A stretch of DNA of 64,000 bases from Planktotalea arctica (GTDB lineage Bacteria > Pseudomonadota > Alphaproteobacteria > Rhodobacterales > Rhodobacteraceae), in the NCBI RefSeq assembly GCF_002105285.1, contig NZ_MUHR01000008.1, positions 1-64,000 on the forward strand, written 5' to 3'. The position numbers and the translations under genes are program-made. Below the pieces are notes generated by a model, which made no database searches, was not told where the DNA came from, and saw nothing but the letters and a program-made list of their open reading frames with translations. Each line of letters begins with the position of its first letter. Position 1 is the first letter of the stretch. Positions 51,751-59,983 of this stretch are shown piece by piece.

Positions 51751-52702
51751 AACTGATGTATGGGCCGGATTAACGGCAGATCGTGGTCAGCGCGTAGAAG
51801 CGGCGAGTAAGTTCAATTTCTTTTGGGCCGTCCTCGAAGACGATTGCCCCGCACTCGTTTTGTTCTTGCCAGCGGGTATCGCCGAAGTCGAAAACCTGCC
51901 TAAATTGAAACAGATCGATGTTCGGTTTCGGACTCTAGACAAGCGCGCGTTTGTACTCCGCTTGCTTGATCATGCGCAAAAGGAACCCTTTTTTGCGATG
52001 TGCCGAGACATTTTCGAAGCCGCTGAAGTCGCCGAAACAGTTGAGTTGGCGCTCAACAGGGCAATACGCAGAACACGCCGCTGGCACTTCCTTCTTAAGG
52101 GAGGGAATACTCTAGGGCTTTCAACTGAAGAACAGCGAGGCCTCGTTGGTGAGTTAACGTTTCTGCGTGAATTGTCTGATGAAATTGGACCTGCAGCCGC
52201 AATTGAGGCGTGGAAAGGACCAGAAGGATCGTCGAAGGACTTCGAGTTTCCCCACTGCTGTATCGAGATCAAAGCGCGAAGAGGTGCGGCGAAACCGTTC
52301 GTCCGGATATCATCCGAGGATCAACTTTCTGATGTTGAAGGGGGAAGCCTTTTCTTGCGTGTCTACAACGTCGACAGCGCAGTTTTGCCTGATGGCGAGA
52401 CCCTACATGGCCATGTAGCCCTGACCGCAGATTACTTTGAAGAGAACGATTGGGCGTATGCACAATGGCAAGATATTATTGACGCAACGGGATATGCTCT
52501 GGAGGGTGATTATTCAGATCGAAGGTGGATTGTCGGTCTCACTCGAACGTTCGAAGTTGCCGACGGGTTCCCAAGGATAGTCGAGCCGATCCCGGAGGGC
52601 GTAGGCAGCCTTACATATGCTATAGCACTCAGCGCATGCGAGCCCTTCCTCACACCGAATGAAATGCCCTTACTAACCGCAAAGAGCACCGTAAATGGAT
52701 GA
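51731..52702 (+). CDS. PD-(D/E)XK motif protein (DUF4420)
   Basis: A 323-residue putative nuclease. The motif Asp170-x8-Glu179-Ile-Lys181 (DFEFPHCCIEIK) is the PD-(D/E)XK signature, preceded by GLVGELTFLREL as in DUF4420 proteins. It overlaps Z1 by 20 bp and the AIPR gene by 8 bp. The likely role is DNA cleavage on instruction from the ATPase pair. A start at the ATG 51740 is also possible. Confidence 0.88.
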   Translation: MMPMLNKTDVWAGLTADRGQRVEAASKFNFFWAVLEDDCPALVLFLPAGIAEVENLPKLKQIDVRFRTLDKRAFVLRLLDHAQKEPFFAMCRDIFEAAEVAETVELALNRAIRRTRRWHFLLKGGNTLGLSTEEQRGLVGELTFLRELSDEIGPAAAIEAWKGPEGSSKDFEFPHCCIEIKARRGAAKPFVRISSEDQLSDVEGGSLFLRVYNVDSAVLPDGETLHGHVALTADYFEENDWAYAQWQDIIDATGYALEGDYSDRRWIVGLTRTFEVADGFPRIVEPIPEGVGSLTYAIALSACEPFLTPNEMPLLTAKSTVNG

Positions 52703-54794
52703 TCTAGAAGAGTTCCATCAACAGTTCTTGGCTGACGTTCAAGGGGATGCAGACGCTGACGGAATATATGCAGCAGAGGCGTTTTTCGAAAAAATTTGCG
52801 GATTGCTATCGGAAGCTGGCGAAATTGATGGAGGCACTCGTGCTTACCATTCCGGCAAGGGTTTTGGGGCCAAAAACAGTCGTACTAGCATTCAGGTCGA
52901 TGGGTATGGTGGGGATCCTCGCGATACCGGTACGCTGAGTTTGCTGATTTGTGATTTTTCAGTCACCTCCGAAGTTCGCCGAAGAGCGTCATCAGAATTG
53001 AAGCCGTTCTTCAATAAACTTGTTGGGTTTCTTCGTGCGAGTCGGGACGCTGACTTTCGAGATGCCCTTGAAGAAACGAGTGATGGCTTCGGACTCGCTG
53101 ATCTGATCTCGACGACTTGGAAACATATCGAAAAGATAAAGCTCATTCTCGTCACCAACGCCGATAGCCGCGCAAAAGTGGATGCGTTTCCAGCCGGAAC
53201 TATCGACGAAATTCCGATTACCTACAATGTATGGGATCTCAAGAGAATCCGTAAATTTGAGGAGCAGGGCCAAGCGCGCGAAGACCTTCTGATTGACTTT
53301 GAGAAAGAGTTTGGCGGTCCCATTCCGATACTGCGAGCATCAGGCGGGGATGCCGCCTTGGAAAGCTATCTTGCTGTGATCCCAGGCAGCCAACTAGCCG
53401 CAATCTACGAAAAATGGGGCTCTCGATTGCTTGAATCGAACGTACGTAGTTTCCTTCAGGCGAGGGGAAACGTTAACAAAGGCATCCGTAAAACGATCAC
53501 CGAAGAACCACATATGTTCCTTGCATATAATAATGGAATCGCTGCAACTGCTGATGCGTTGGACATCCAGAAGACCCAAGACGGTCTGGCAATGGCTTCA
53601 GTCGAAAACTTGCAAATTGTGAATGGTGGCCAGACAACTGCTTCCATTCATGCTGTCCGGAAAACAGCCGCTGATCAATTACCTGAAGTATTTGTTCAAA
53701 TGAAGCTCAACATTGTTCCTCGAGAGCTATCGGAAGCTATTGTGCCAAAGATCTCAGAGTACGCAAACAGTCAGAACAAAGTGAATGCTGCAGACTTTTT
53801 TGCCAATCATCCTTTTCATGTTCGCATGGAGGAGTTTTCACGGAGGCTTTTGGCACCGGCAGGAACACATGGATATCGCGAAACAAAATGGTTCTACGAG
53901 CGCGCGCGAGGGCAATATGCTGACGAAAAATCCAAACTCACGGATGCAGGAAAGAAAAAATGGGATGCCGAGTTTCCAAGGGCCCAGTTCTTCACCAAAA
54001 CGGATCTCGCGAAGTATGAAAATTCCTTTCAATGCAAACCTGAGATTGTTAGCCTCGGAGCCCAAAAAAACTTCGGAAAATTTGCGGAGCAGATTGGTAG
54101 CCGCTGGGGCGAAAGTGGGTTTGTCTATGATGAAACCTGGTTTCGCCGCCTTGTTGCAAAAGCCATCATCTTTAGAAAAATCGAAAAGGCTGTTTCAGCA
54201 GCAGACTGGTATGAAGGTGGTTATCGCGCCAACATTATCACTTACGGAATCGCAAAACTTGTCCATGATGTGACCGCTCGTGAACGGGTCATCGACTTTG
54301 ATCGCTTGTGGAAGATGCAGGAATTACCCTCTGATCTCGAAAGGTCATTTTTAGTGGCTTGCGCCGAGGCACAATCAGTAATCCTGTCTCCGCAAGCAGT
54401 GCGAAATATTGGTGAATGGGCGAAGAAGCAAGCATGCTGGAAGATCTTATCTGACCGCCAGCTAGAGTATGATGATGATCTAGGTGATTGGCTGGTTTCA
54501 CAAGAAGAAGCCAATGCGATCAAACGTGAAGATCGTCAGGACCGCGATTTGGACAAAAGCGTCGCTGAGCAATCACGGGTCTTCGAACTTGGTGCAAGTT
54601 TTTGGTCGGAGTGCCACACTTGGGGAAGGCAAATGAAGGCTCTATCGCCTCGTGAAGCCGGAGTCCTAGACACTTGTTCGCATATTCCTGGCAAAATCCC
54701 GACTGAAAGACAGTGTGAGCTTGCGATGCGAGCCCTAGAAAAGCTTGTCGGTCTCGGTTTTGTGCATGGGGCACTTGAAGGTACCGAACACTAG
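52695..54794 (+). CDS. AIPR-family phage-resistance protein
   Basis: A 699-residue protein of the abortive infection phage resistance (AIPR) family. The diagnostic core is FLAYNNGIAATADAL followed by NLQIVNGGQTTASIH (305-319). Later, KISEYANSQNKVNAADFFANHPFH also fits. The nature of the AIPR activity is not settled. It is the last gene of the four-gene operon and converges on the minus-strand unknown gene, 10 bp away. Confidence 0.9.
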   Translation: MDDLEEFHQQFLADVQGDADADGIYAAEAFFEKICGLLSEAGEIDGGTRAYHSGKGFGAKNSRTSIQVDGYGGDPRDTGTLSLLICDFSVTSEVRRRASSELKPFFNKLVGFLRASRDADFRDALEETSDGFGLADLISTTWKHIEKIKLILVTNADSRAKVDAFPAGTIDEIPITYNVWDLKRIRKFEEQGQAREDLLIDFEKEFGGPIPILRASGGDAALESYLAVIPGSQLAAIYEKWGSRLLESNVRSFLQARGNVNKGIRKTITEEPHMFLAYNNGIAATADALDIQKTQDGLAMASVENLQIVNGGQTTASIHAVRKTAADQLPEVFVQMKLNIVPRELSEAIVPKISEYANSQNKVNAADFFANHPFHVRMEEFSRRLLAPAGTHGYRETKWFYERARGQYADEKSKLTDAGKKKWDAEFPRAQFFTKTDLAKYENSFQCKPEIVSLGAQKNFGKFAEQIGSRWGESGFVYDETWFRRLVAKAIIFRKIEKAVSAADWYEGGYRANIITYGIAKLVHDVTARERVIDFDRLWKMQELPSDLERSFLVACAEAQSVILSPQAVRNIGEWAKKQACWKILSDRQLEYDDDLGDWLVSQEEANAIKREDRQDRDLDKSVAEQSRVFELGASFWSECHTWGRQMKALSPREAGVLDTCSHIPGKIPTERQCELAMRALEKLVGLGFVHGALEGTEH

Positions 54795-54804
54795 TTCAAG
54801 CGGT

Positions 54805-55227
54805 TTATTGCGGATCATAAGACTTCAGAAGTGAAATTGCTTGGCGAATTCGAGCGGGTTCAAGGTTTATCGTCTTGAACGATCTAGGCCCGTCACTTGC
54901 AGAAAAATGTATGATTTTTGCGAGGATTTCGAACAATGGCAGAGTCTGCACGGCTGCCATTGTTCTTGCGACATCGTCGTTCAGATTGTCAGCGAAAAGC
55001 TGTCTCCAAGTTTTTTCGTGGTAGCGCGCGGGGAAAGAGTCCGTACTTTCCAAAATATCTTCTAGACATGACTCCAGTTGCGTTCCTGTCATAGCAAACC
55101 AATTTCGGTTACCCCCTCTACCACTGTTGCTGAATGTAAAAACAATTCCTGTCGTGGGCTTTGCAACTAGAATGTTACTGTTATCCTTAAGGAGGTCCTC
55201 GATGAAATCACTCATATTTTTGTGCAC
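54805..55227 (-). CDS. Hypothetical protein of the defence locus
   Basis: A 140-residue soluble protein that I do not recognise. It starts MHKNMSDFIEDLLKDNSNIL, overlaps the vsr stop by 20 bp and so is coupled to dcm-vsr. A central FSNSGRGGNRNWFAMTGTQL and a C-terminal helical half (ARIRQAISLLKSYDPQ) are visible. It has no known nuclease or methylase motif. It is the only gene of the locus without an assigned family. Confidence 0.75.
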   Translation of the reverse strand: MHKNMSDFIEDLLKDNSNILVAKPTTGIVFTFSNSGRGGNRNWFAMTGTQLESCLEDILESTDSFPARYHEKTWRQLFADNLNDDVARTMAAVQTLPLFEILAKIIHFSASDGPRSFKTINLEPARIRQAISLLKSYDPQ

Positions 55228-55684
55228 TTTCCTCGCCGCGGATCGTACTTTCGAAGTCTGATCCGAAGATTGCGTTTTTCAGTTTTATGGCTAGCGCGGG
55301 TCTACTCAAAGCTGATCGCCCCTTAGTGGCACATTCCCAAACGGTAACCACACGCCAATCCATGGATTGAAGCTCGCTACTTCTCTTGAGGTCGCGAGTT
55401 TGGTTTTTATGGATTTTGTCGTCCCAAAATTCCGTTCTGCTTTTAGGTGGTCGAAACAGTGGGCAGTTGGCGTGCCCGTGCCAAAAACATCCGTTCACAA
55501 ACACAACGGTTCGGTAGCGAGGCAGGACGATATCCGGGCGACCAGGTAAGTCTTTGCGATGTAACCGGAACCGATAACCCAGCCAGTGTAGCAATTTACG
55601 AATCTCGATCTCGGGCCGAGTATTTTTGCTCTTGATACCTGCCATCATTTTGCTGCGCTTAGCAGGGGAGACTATGTCTGCCAT
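55208..55684 (-). CDS. vsr: Very short patch repair endonuclease
   Basis: A 158-residue Vsr nuclease. RSKMMAGIKSKNTRPEI, LPGRPDIVLP with the catalytic Asp, and FVNGCFWHGH with zinc/active-site residues identify it. It nicks at T:G mismatches that arise when methylated cytosine deaminates in the methylase's target. It overlaps dcm by 13 bp. Its presence fits the neighbouring m5C methylase, though it may also serve as a nuclease of the wider locus. Confidence 0.95.
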   Translation of the reverse strand: MADIVSPAKRSKMMAGIKSKNTRPEIEIRKLLHWLGYRFRLHRKDLPGRPDIVLPRYRTVVFVNGCFWHGHANCPLFRPPKSRTEFWDDKIHKNQTRDLKRSSELQSMDWRVVTVWECATKGRSALSRPALAIKLKNAIFGSDFESTIRGEESAQKYE

Positions 55685-56955
55685 AGCCCGCTGTGCTCTG
55701 TGGTTTTTACCCCAAGAATTGGCAACATCTGGCGGGCGATAGCATCGATCACTGGAACAGCCACAGAGTTCCCAAATTGTTTGTACGCCTGTGCGGCGCT
55801 CACAGAAGAAATGTGGAAGTTCTCTGGAAATCCTTGGATCCGTGCGGCCTCCCTAGGAGTCAGCTTGCGTGGCCGCATATGCCCCGATTGGTTTACCAAG
55901 ATTTCGCTACCGTCCTTGTAATACCGAGCGCTGATGGTGTTACAATATTCACTTGCCTCATTAAACATGCTGTAGCCAAATCCGTTGCCGTTCGCGAGGT
56001 GCCGTTCCTTCCGCCTCTGGTGCCCCGTCCAAAGTTTTTCAGAAATAACATATGGAGCAGTTTGTTCAGGTTCTGTCTGGAGAACTTCACCGAAGGTTCG
56101 CCTAGCGTATCCCTCTTCCCGCGCAGCATATATGCGGGCAAACATGTCTTTAACTAAACCTTCTCGATCTGCGCAAGCAACTTTTTTGCGATGAAAGCCA
56201 ACGATGTAAATACGCTCACGGTTTTGGGGTAAACCAAAGTCCCTCGCCCGGAATACTTCAAAATCAGCATTATAATTCAGCTTGGTCCCTAGCGCTTCAC
56301 GCGCTTCTTCTGACATGGGCACACCTGCTGGAATATCCGGAGCATTATCTCCATTGAGGATCGCCATGATTGTTTCGAGTGTGCGCCCTTTGTCGTGACC
56401 TTTGAGCTGTTTGACGTTCTCCAGTAAAAAAGCTGACGGTTCATTGTGAGCAAGAATGCGCTGAATTTCAAAGAACATCGTTCCGCGTGTATCAAGTAAT
56501 CCAGCTTTACGGCCCGCTTGGGAAAACGTTTGACAAGGGAAACCTGCTAGCAAGACATCGTGATCGCCTATCTCACTTGCCGAAAAAGCAGTGATGTCAC
56601 CGTTTTTCCTTGGGAATTCACCGAAATTGCTGGCGTAAGAAATTTGTGCCTGCTTGTCCCATTCAGCGGTGAACACGCACTCACCACCTCGGGCTTGGAA
56701 TGGCAGCCTCATGCCCCCTATTCCGGCAAAGAGGTCGATAAAGCGAAATTTCGGATCGCTTCCGCTAGGTTCCATTCCGTAAGGAAACCTCAATGGCAGG
56801 CCTTGGAATCGCCGCTCATATATCTGAGGGATAGTCGCCGGTTTCTTAAGCCACTTTTGGATGGCGACATCAGGTTGGCCTCTAACTCCTAGAAGAAAAG
56901 CTATTTCTGCAACCTCAAGGTTGAGACGCTTCTTGGCTTTTTCGATATCGAACAT
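55672..56955 (-). CDS. dcm: DNA (cytosine-5) methyltransferase
   Basis: A 427-residue m5C methyltransferase with motif I DLFAGIGG (74-81), motif IV GFPCQTFS with nucleophile Cys141, motif VI ENV (179-181), motif VIII QNRERIYIVGF and motif X FGNSVAVPVI. An N-terminal 55 residues (FDIEKAKKRLNLEVAEIAFLL) look like an added helix-turn-helix. The target recognition region (about 270-350) does not reveal the sequence specificity. It likely marks self DNA for the facing GHKL-Z1-nuclease operon, or works with vsr as a separate unit. Confidence 0.95.
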   Translation of the reverse strand: MFDIEKAKKRLNLEVAEIAFLLGVRGQPDVAIQKWLKKPATIPQIYERRFQGLPLRFPYGMEPSGSDPKFRFIDLFAGIGGMRLPFQARGGECVFTAEWDKQAQISYASNFGEFPRKNGDITAFSASEIGDHDVLLAGFPCQTFSQAGRKAGLLDTRGTMFFEIQRILAHNEPSAFLLENVKQLKGHDKGRTLETIMAILNGDNAPDIPAGVPMSEEAREALGTKLNYNADFEVFRARDFGLPQNRERIYIVGFHRKKVACADREGLVKDMFARIYAAREEGYARRTFGEVLQTEPEQTAPYVISEKLWTGHQRRKERHLANGNGFGYSMFNEASEYCNTISARYYKDGSEILVNQSGHMRPRKLTPREAARIQGFPENFHISSVSAAQAYKQFGNSVAVPVIDAIARQMLPILGVKTTEHSGLWQT

Positions 56956-57123
56956 TAGTCAACTTTCAACAGTTTGAGGGTCTGCAAAACACCGGCTCAA
57001 CCCTGTCCGCTTGATAACTTAACATTGAGTCCGATCCAAGGTAAGCTTTGGCTTTGGCTTGGCTTTGCTGTTGTCGCCGATGAATCGCCCCGAGTTTGTC
57101 GGAGACCATCAACTTAAGTTAAG

Positions 57124-58493
57124 ATGATGGTTATGACAAAAAGCAAAATGGCAAATCGCTACTCACCTGAGGTCCGCGCGCGTGCGGTTAGGATGGCGTT
57201 TGAACATCAAGGTTTGTATGAAACGCAGGCGGGCGCGATTGCGGCCATTGCACCCAAGATCGACTGTATTCCCCAGACCTTGAGCGGATGGGTCAAGCAG
57301 GCCGAAAAGGACAGCGGCATGCGCGACGGGCTTACATCCGAAGAGCGTGATCGGATCAAGGCGCTTGAACGTGAAAACCGGGAGCTGCGCCAGGCGAATG
57401 AGATCCTGCGCAAGGTATCTGTTTATCTTGCGCCCGCTCGCATCGCCGCAAGCGGCGGCTGCCGCGCAGTGGGACGAAACTCGACCGCCCACTGAAGCGA
57501 TGATCGCCTTCATTGAAGATCAGCGCGCTGTCTACGGCGTCGAGTTGATCTGCAGCGTTCTGCCAATCGCGCCATCGACATACTACCATCAGTTTGCATG
57601 CTGCGCTGATCCTTCCAAAGCTTCGGCACGCCATCAGCGGAATACGGAGCTGTGCCCCGAGATCAAACGTGTCTGGGATGAAAATTACCAGGTCTACAGC
57701 GTTCTTAAGGCTTGGCATCAGCTGAAGCGGAAGGGCTTTGATCTGGCGCGTTGCACTGTGGAGCGGCTGATTAAACAGATCGGCATCCGTGGGGTTGTGC
57801 GCGGCAAGGTAATCAAAACAACCGTCCCTGACACGTCAGCGCCTTGTCCGCGTGACAAGATGAACCGCGTGTTCCGAGCACCACCTCCAGACCTTCTCTG
57901 GGTCAGTGATTTTACCTACGTGTCGACATGGCAGGGTTTTATCTAAGTGGCTTTTGTCATCGACACATTCGCTGATCGCATCGTCGGCTGGCGGGTCTCG
58001 CGGTCTGCCAAAAAGGACTTTGTTCTCGATGCTTTGGAGCAGGTCCCGCACGATCGACACCTAGTCCAGAAAAACGGACTGGTTCGCCATTCTGACAGTT
58101 ATATGATGGTCTCCAGTTCTCGGGTGGTTTGACTCAAACACTGATCGACCGTTCGCTGGGTTGGTGCCGCTTGGCTTTCCGGACCGCGGCGGGCAATATT
58201 TGTCCATTCGATACATGGGACGTTTGGCTGAGGCTGGCATCGAACCGTCGGTCGGCAATGTCGGTGACTCGTATGGCAACGCCCTCGCCGAGACGATAAA
58301 CGGTCTTTACAAAACCGAACTGATCCATCGCCAAGGATCGTGGTGCAACATGCAGGATCTGGAAATGACAACCCTCGGCTGGGTCGATTGGTTCAACAAC
58401 AGTCGACTGCTTTGGCCCATCGGAAACATCCCGCCAGCCGAGGCCGAAGAGAGCTTCTATGCACAGCGCGACGTGCTCGACATGGTCGCATGA
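57124..58493 (+). pseudogene. IS3-type transposase orfA-orfB, broken
   Basis: orfA is clear (NRYSPEVRARAVRMAFEHQG to LERENRELRQANEILRK, the leucine-zipper region). orfB follows with GVELICSVLPIAPSTYY, LLWVSDFTYVSTWQGF, AFVIDTFADRIVGWRVS and PSVGNVGDSYGNALAETING. Lesions: extra sequence at the orfA end (about 57432-57471), TAA for a Tyr codon at about 57944, and an 88-bp insert at 58097-58184 between HSD and RGGQYL flanked by GAC on both sides. The catalytic DDE domain is therefore split in three. Confidence 0.87.
57432..57471 (+). repeat. Probable fourth palindromic insert (in IS3 orfA end)
   Basis: Extra sequence relative to the family shows the same plan as the 41-bp inserts: a central perfect hairpin CGCCGC-AA-GCGGCG and a tail hairpin CTGC-CGC-GCAG after a CCCGCTCGC head. 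Exact ends are uncertain without an intact relative. Confidence 0.45.
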
Positions 58494-58765
58494 AATGAAG
58501 CTATAGGTCTCCGATAAAACCGGGGTGATTCATCTGTCAGGACATAAAACCAGTTAAAGCATGGCTATCAAATTGTGCACGCAGATTCGTATTACTGTAT
58601 GTGAGAATACCTATCGCCAACAAAGGGGGTGCCCCCGTGTGGGGTCGGGATAATTTGCGTTTTTTATAAGGGGTAGGCCTAGGCAAAGCCTGCGCACACT
58701 CTATCGGGGGTCCTTTATGGTAACAACACTGGCCGTAATAAAATTATCTAGCAATAACAAGAAAC

Positions 58766-58781
58766 AATGGCGGAGGCTCAG
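58766..58781. repeat. Right attachment-site repeat (attR)
   Basis: AATGGCGGAGGCTCAG within the 3' end of tRNA-Ser, identical to 39910-39925. The intact tRNA is on this side, so integration kept the gene functional. Confidence 0.9.
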
Positions 58782-58857
58782 GGATTCGAACCCTGGGAGG
58801 ACTTTCACCCTCGTCGGTTTTCAAGACCGGTGCATTCGACCACTCTGCCAAGCCTCC
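58768..58857 (-). tRNA. tRNA-Ser (anticodon TGA)
   Basis: The reverse complement is a 90-nt class II tRNA. The acceptor GGAGGCT pairs with AGCCTCC, with discriminator G and an encoded CCA. The anticodon stem CGGT/ACCG encloses loop CTTGAAA (TGA). A long variable arm (CGAGGGTGAAAGTCCTCCC) and T loop TTCGAAT follow. It is the integration site of the island to its left. Confidence 0.97.
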
Positions 58858-59085
58858 GACGCGCACTCTTTACTTGTGCAATCTTGAAGCGGCAAGAGCC
58901 GATCGCGTGAAAAAAGACATACAATCCACGACAGCGTGATCGAATTTCCGCTCGGTCGGGCGCGGCGGACTTTTCATGTGCATCAAACATAGCTACATTG
59001 ATGCGAAGCAGGGTAGCTGGCACAGCATAATTCAGGACCGAAAAATCGGCCAATATGCGGCGGGCTTTGGGGCAAAGGGCACAAA

Positions 59086-59955
59086 ATGTACATCACCAAC
59101 AAATTCACGCGAACGCGGCGCATCTGGATCGCGGTCGCGCTCACCTCGCTTTTTGTGCTGCCAGCCTGTCAGAACGGACAAGGCCCCGCTTTCTTGCAAG
59201 CCAAAGATAACGGCGTCGCAAGCGGCACGCCTGCACAATCGCGCTCTGTCAAACTGGTCGAGCGCGACGTGGAAGCACCCGACGTGTTTCAAATTACCGA
59301 AAACGGACTTTGGGACGGGCGTCCCTCCCTTGGCGGTGTCTGGGTTGCGCATCCAAACGTGAAAGATCCCGAACGGGTGATCATTCGCAATGAAAAAAAT
59401 GGTAAGTTCGTGATCGGCGCATTGTTCCGCCGCGAGCTTGAGAACCCCGGACCGCGTTTGCAGGTCTCCTCTGATGCGGCTGCTACGCTTGGAATGCTTG
59501 CGGGGCAACCCGCCAAGCTGAATGTCACGGCACTGCGCCGCGAAGAAGTTGCCGAAAACGGTCCTGCGCCCGATGCTGCGCCGCAAACCAATGCACCCCA
59601 AAGCAGCGCACCGGGAACGATCAGTGAAACCGCGCTTGCCCCTGCAGCCACCGGCGTGGCGACGCCTAGCACGCAAGCCGCCTCAGCGCCCAAACCTGCG
59701 CCAGAGCCATCCTCCGGCGGGCTGAGCAAACCGTTTATCCAGCTTGGCATTTTCAGTGTCGAGCAGAACGCCAAGAACACTGGAGAAGCGATGCGCGTTG
59801 CAGGCATGGTGCCAACGATCAAGAAATCCAGCAGTTCGGGCAAGCCGTTCTGGCGCGTATTGGTCGGCCCTGCGCAAACAAGCGCCGAGCGCACAGCGAT
59901 TTTGAAAAAGATCAAAGCATCGGGCTTCGCAGATGCTTATGCTGTCAGCAATTAA
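59086..59955 (+). CDS. SPOR-domain lipoprotein
   Basis: A 289-residue envelope protein with a lipobox (TSLFVLPACQ, Cys28) and a Pro/Ala-rich linker (about 160-205). A C-terminal SPOR domain (about 210-289: FIQLGIFSVEQNAKNTGEAM ending GFADAYAVSN) binds denuded septal peptidoglycan. The region at about 60-140 is not assigned. It is 28 bp upstream of the D-Ala-D-Ala carboxypeptidase, so a joint role in cell-wall remodelling is likely. Confidence 0.88.
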   Translation: MYITNKFTRTRRIWIAVALTSLFVLPACQNGQGPAFLQAKDNGVASGTPAQSRSVKLVERDVEAPDVFQITENGLWDGRPSLGGVWVAHPNVKDPERVIIRNEKNGKFVIGALFRRELENPGPRLQVSSDAAATLGMLAGQPAKLNVTALRREEVAENGPAPDAAPQTNAPQSSAPGTISETALAPAATGVATPSTQAASAPKPAPEPSSGGLSKPFIQLGIFSVEQNAKNTGEAMRVAGMVPTIKKSSSSGKPFWRVLVGPAQTSAERTAILKKIKASGFADAYAVSN

Positions 59956-59983
59956 CCAAACTTCGAAAAGGAAGGCCCTAGAT

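Larger units (their letters stand above)
57081..58532 (+). mobile_element. Degenerate IS3-family insertion sequence
   Basis: Imperfect 27-bp terminal inverted repeats, 57081-57107 (starts TGAATCGCCCCGAGTTTGTC) and 58506-58532 (complement starts TGAATCACCCCGGTTTTATC), match at 23 of 27 positions. They enclose orfA- and orfB-like sequence. No target duplication is evident. The element is about 1.45 kb, longer than the 1.2-1.3 kb expected, because of internal insertions. Confidence 0.85.
39910..58781. mobile_element. tRNA-Ser-integrated genomic island (about 18.9 kb)
   Basis: The segment is bounded by a 16-bp direct repeat AATGGCGGAGGCTCAG (39910-39925 and 58766-58781). The right copy forms the 3' end of tRNA-Ser(TGA). 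It carries a tyrosine integrase next to the left end, an AlpA-like regulator, a primase, a primase-helicase, an iteron array, a defence operon and two decayed insertion sequences. Its genes are visibly more AT-rich than the flanks, especially 47.5-57 kb. It resembles P4-like satellites or integrative elements, but has no structural or conjugation genes. Confidence 0.9.

Noticed and set aside
39910-58781. Complete prophage
   Set aside because: No capsid, terminase, portal, tail or lysis genes are visible; only integration, replication and cargo genes.
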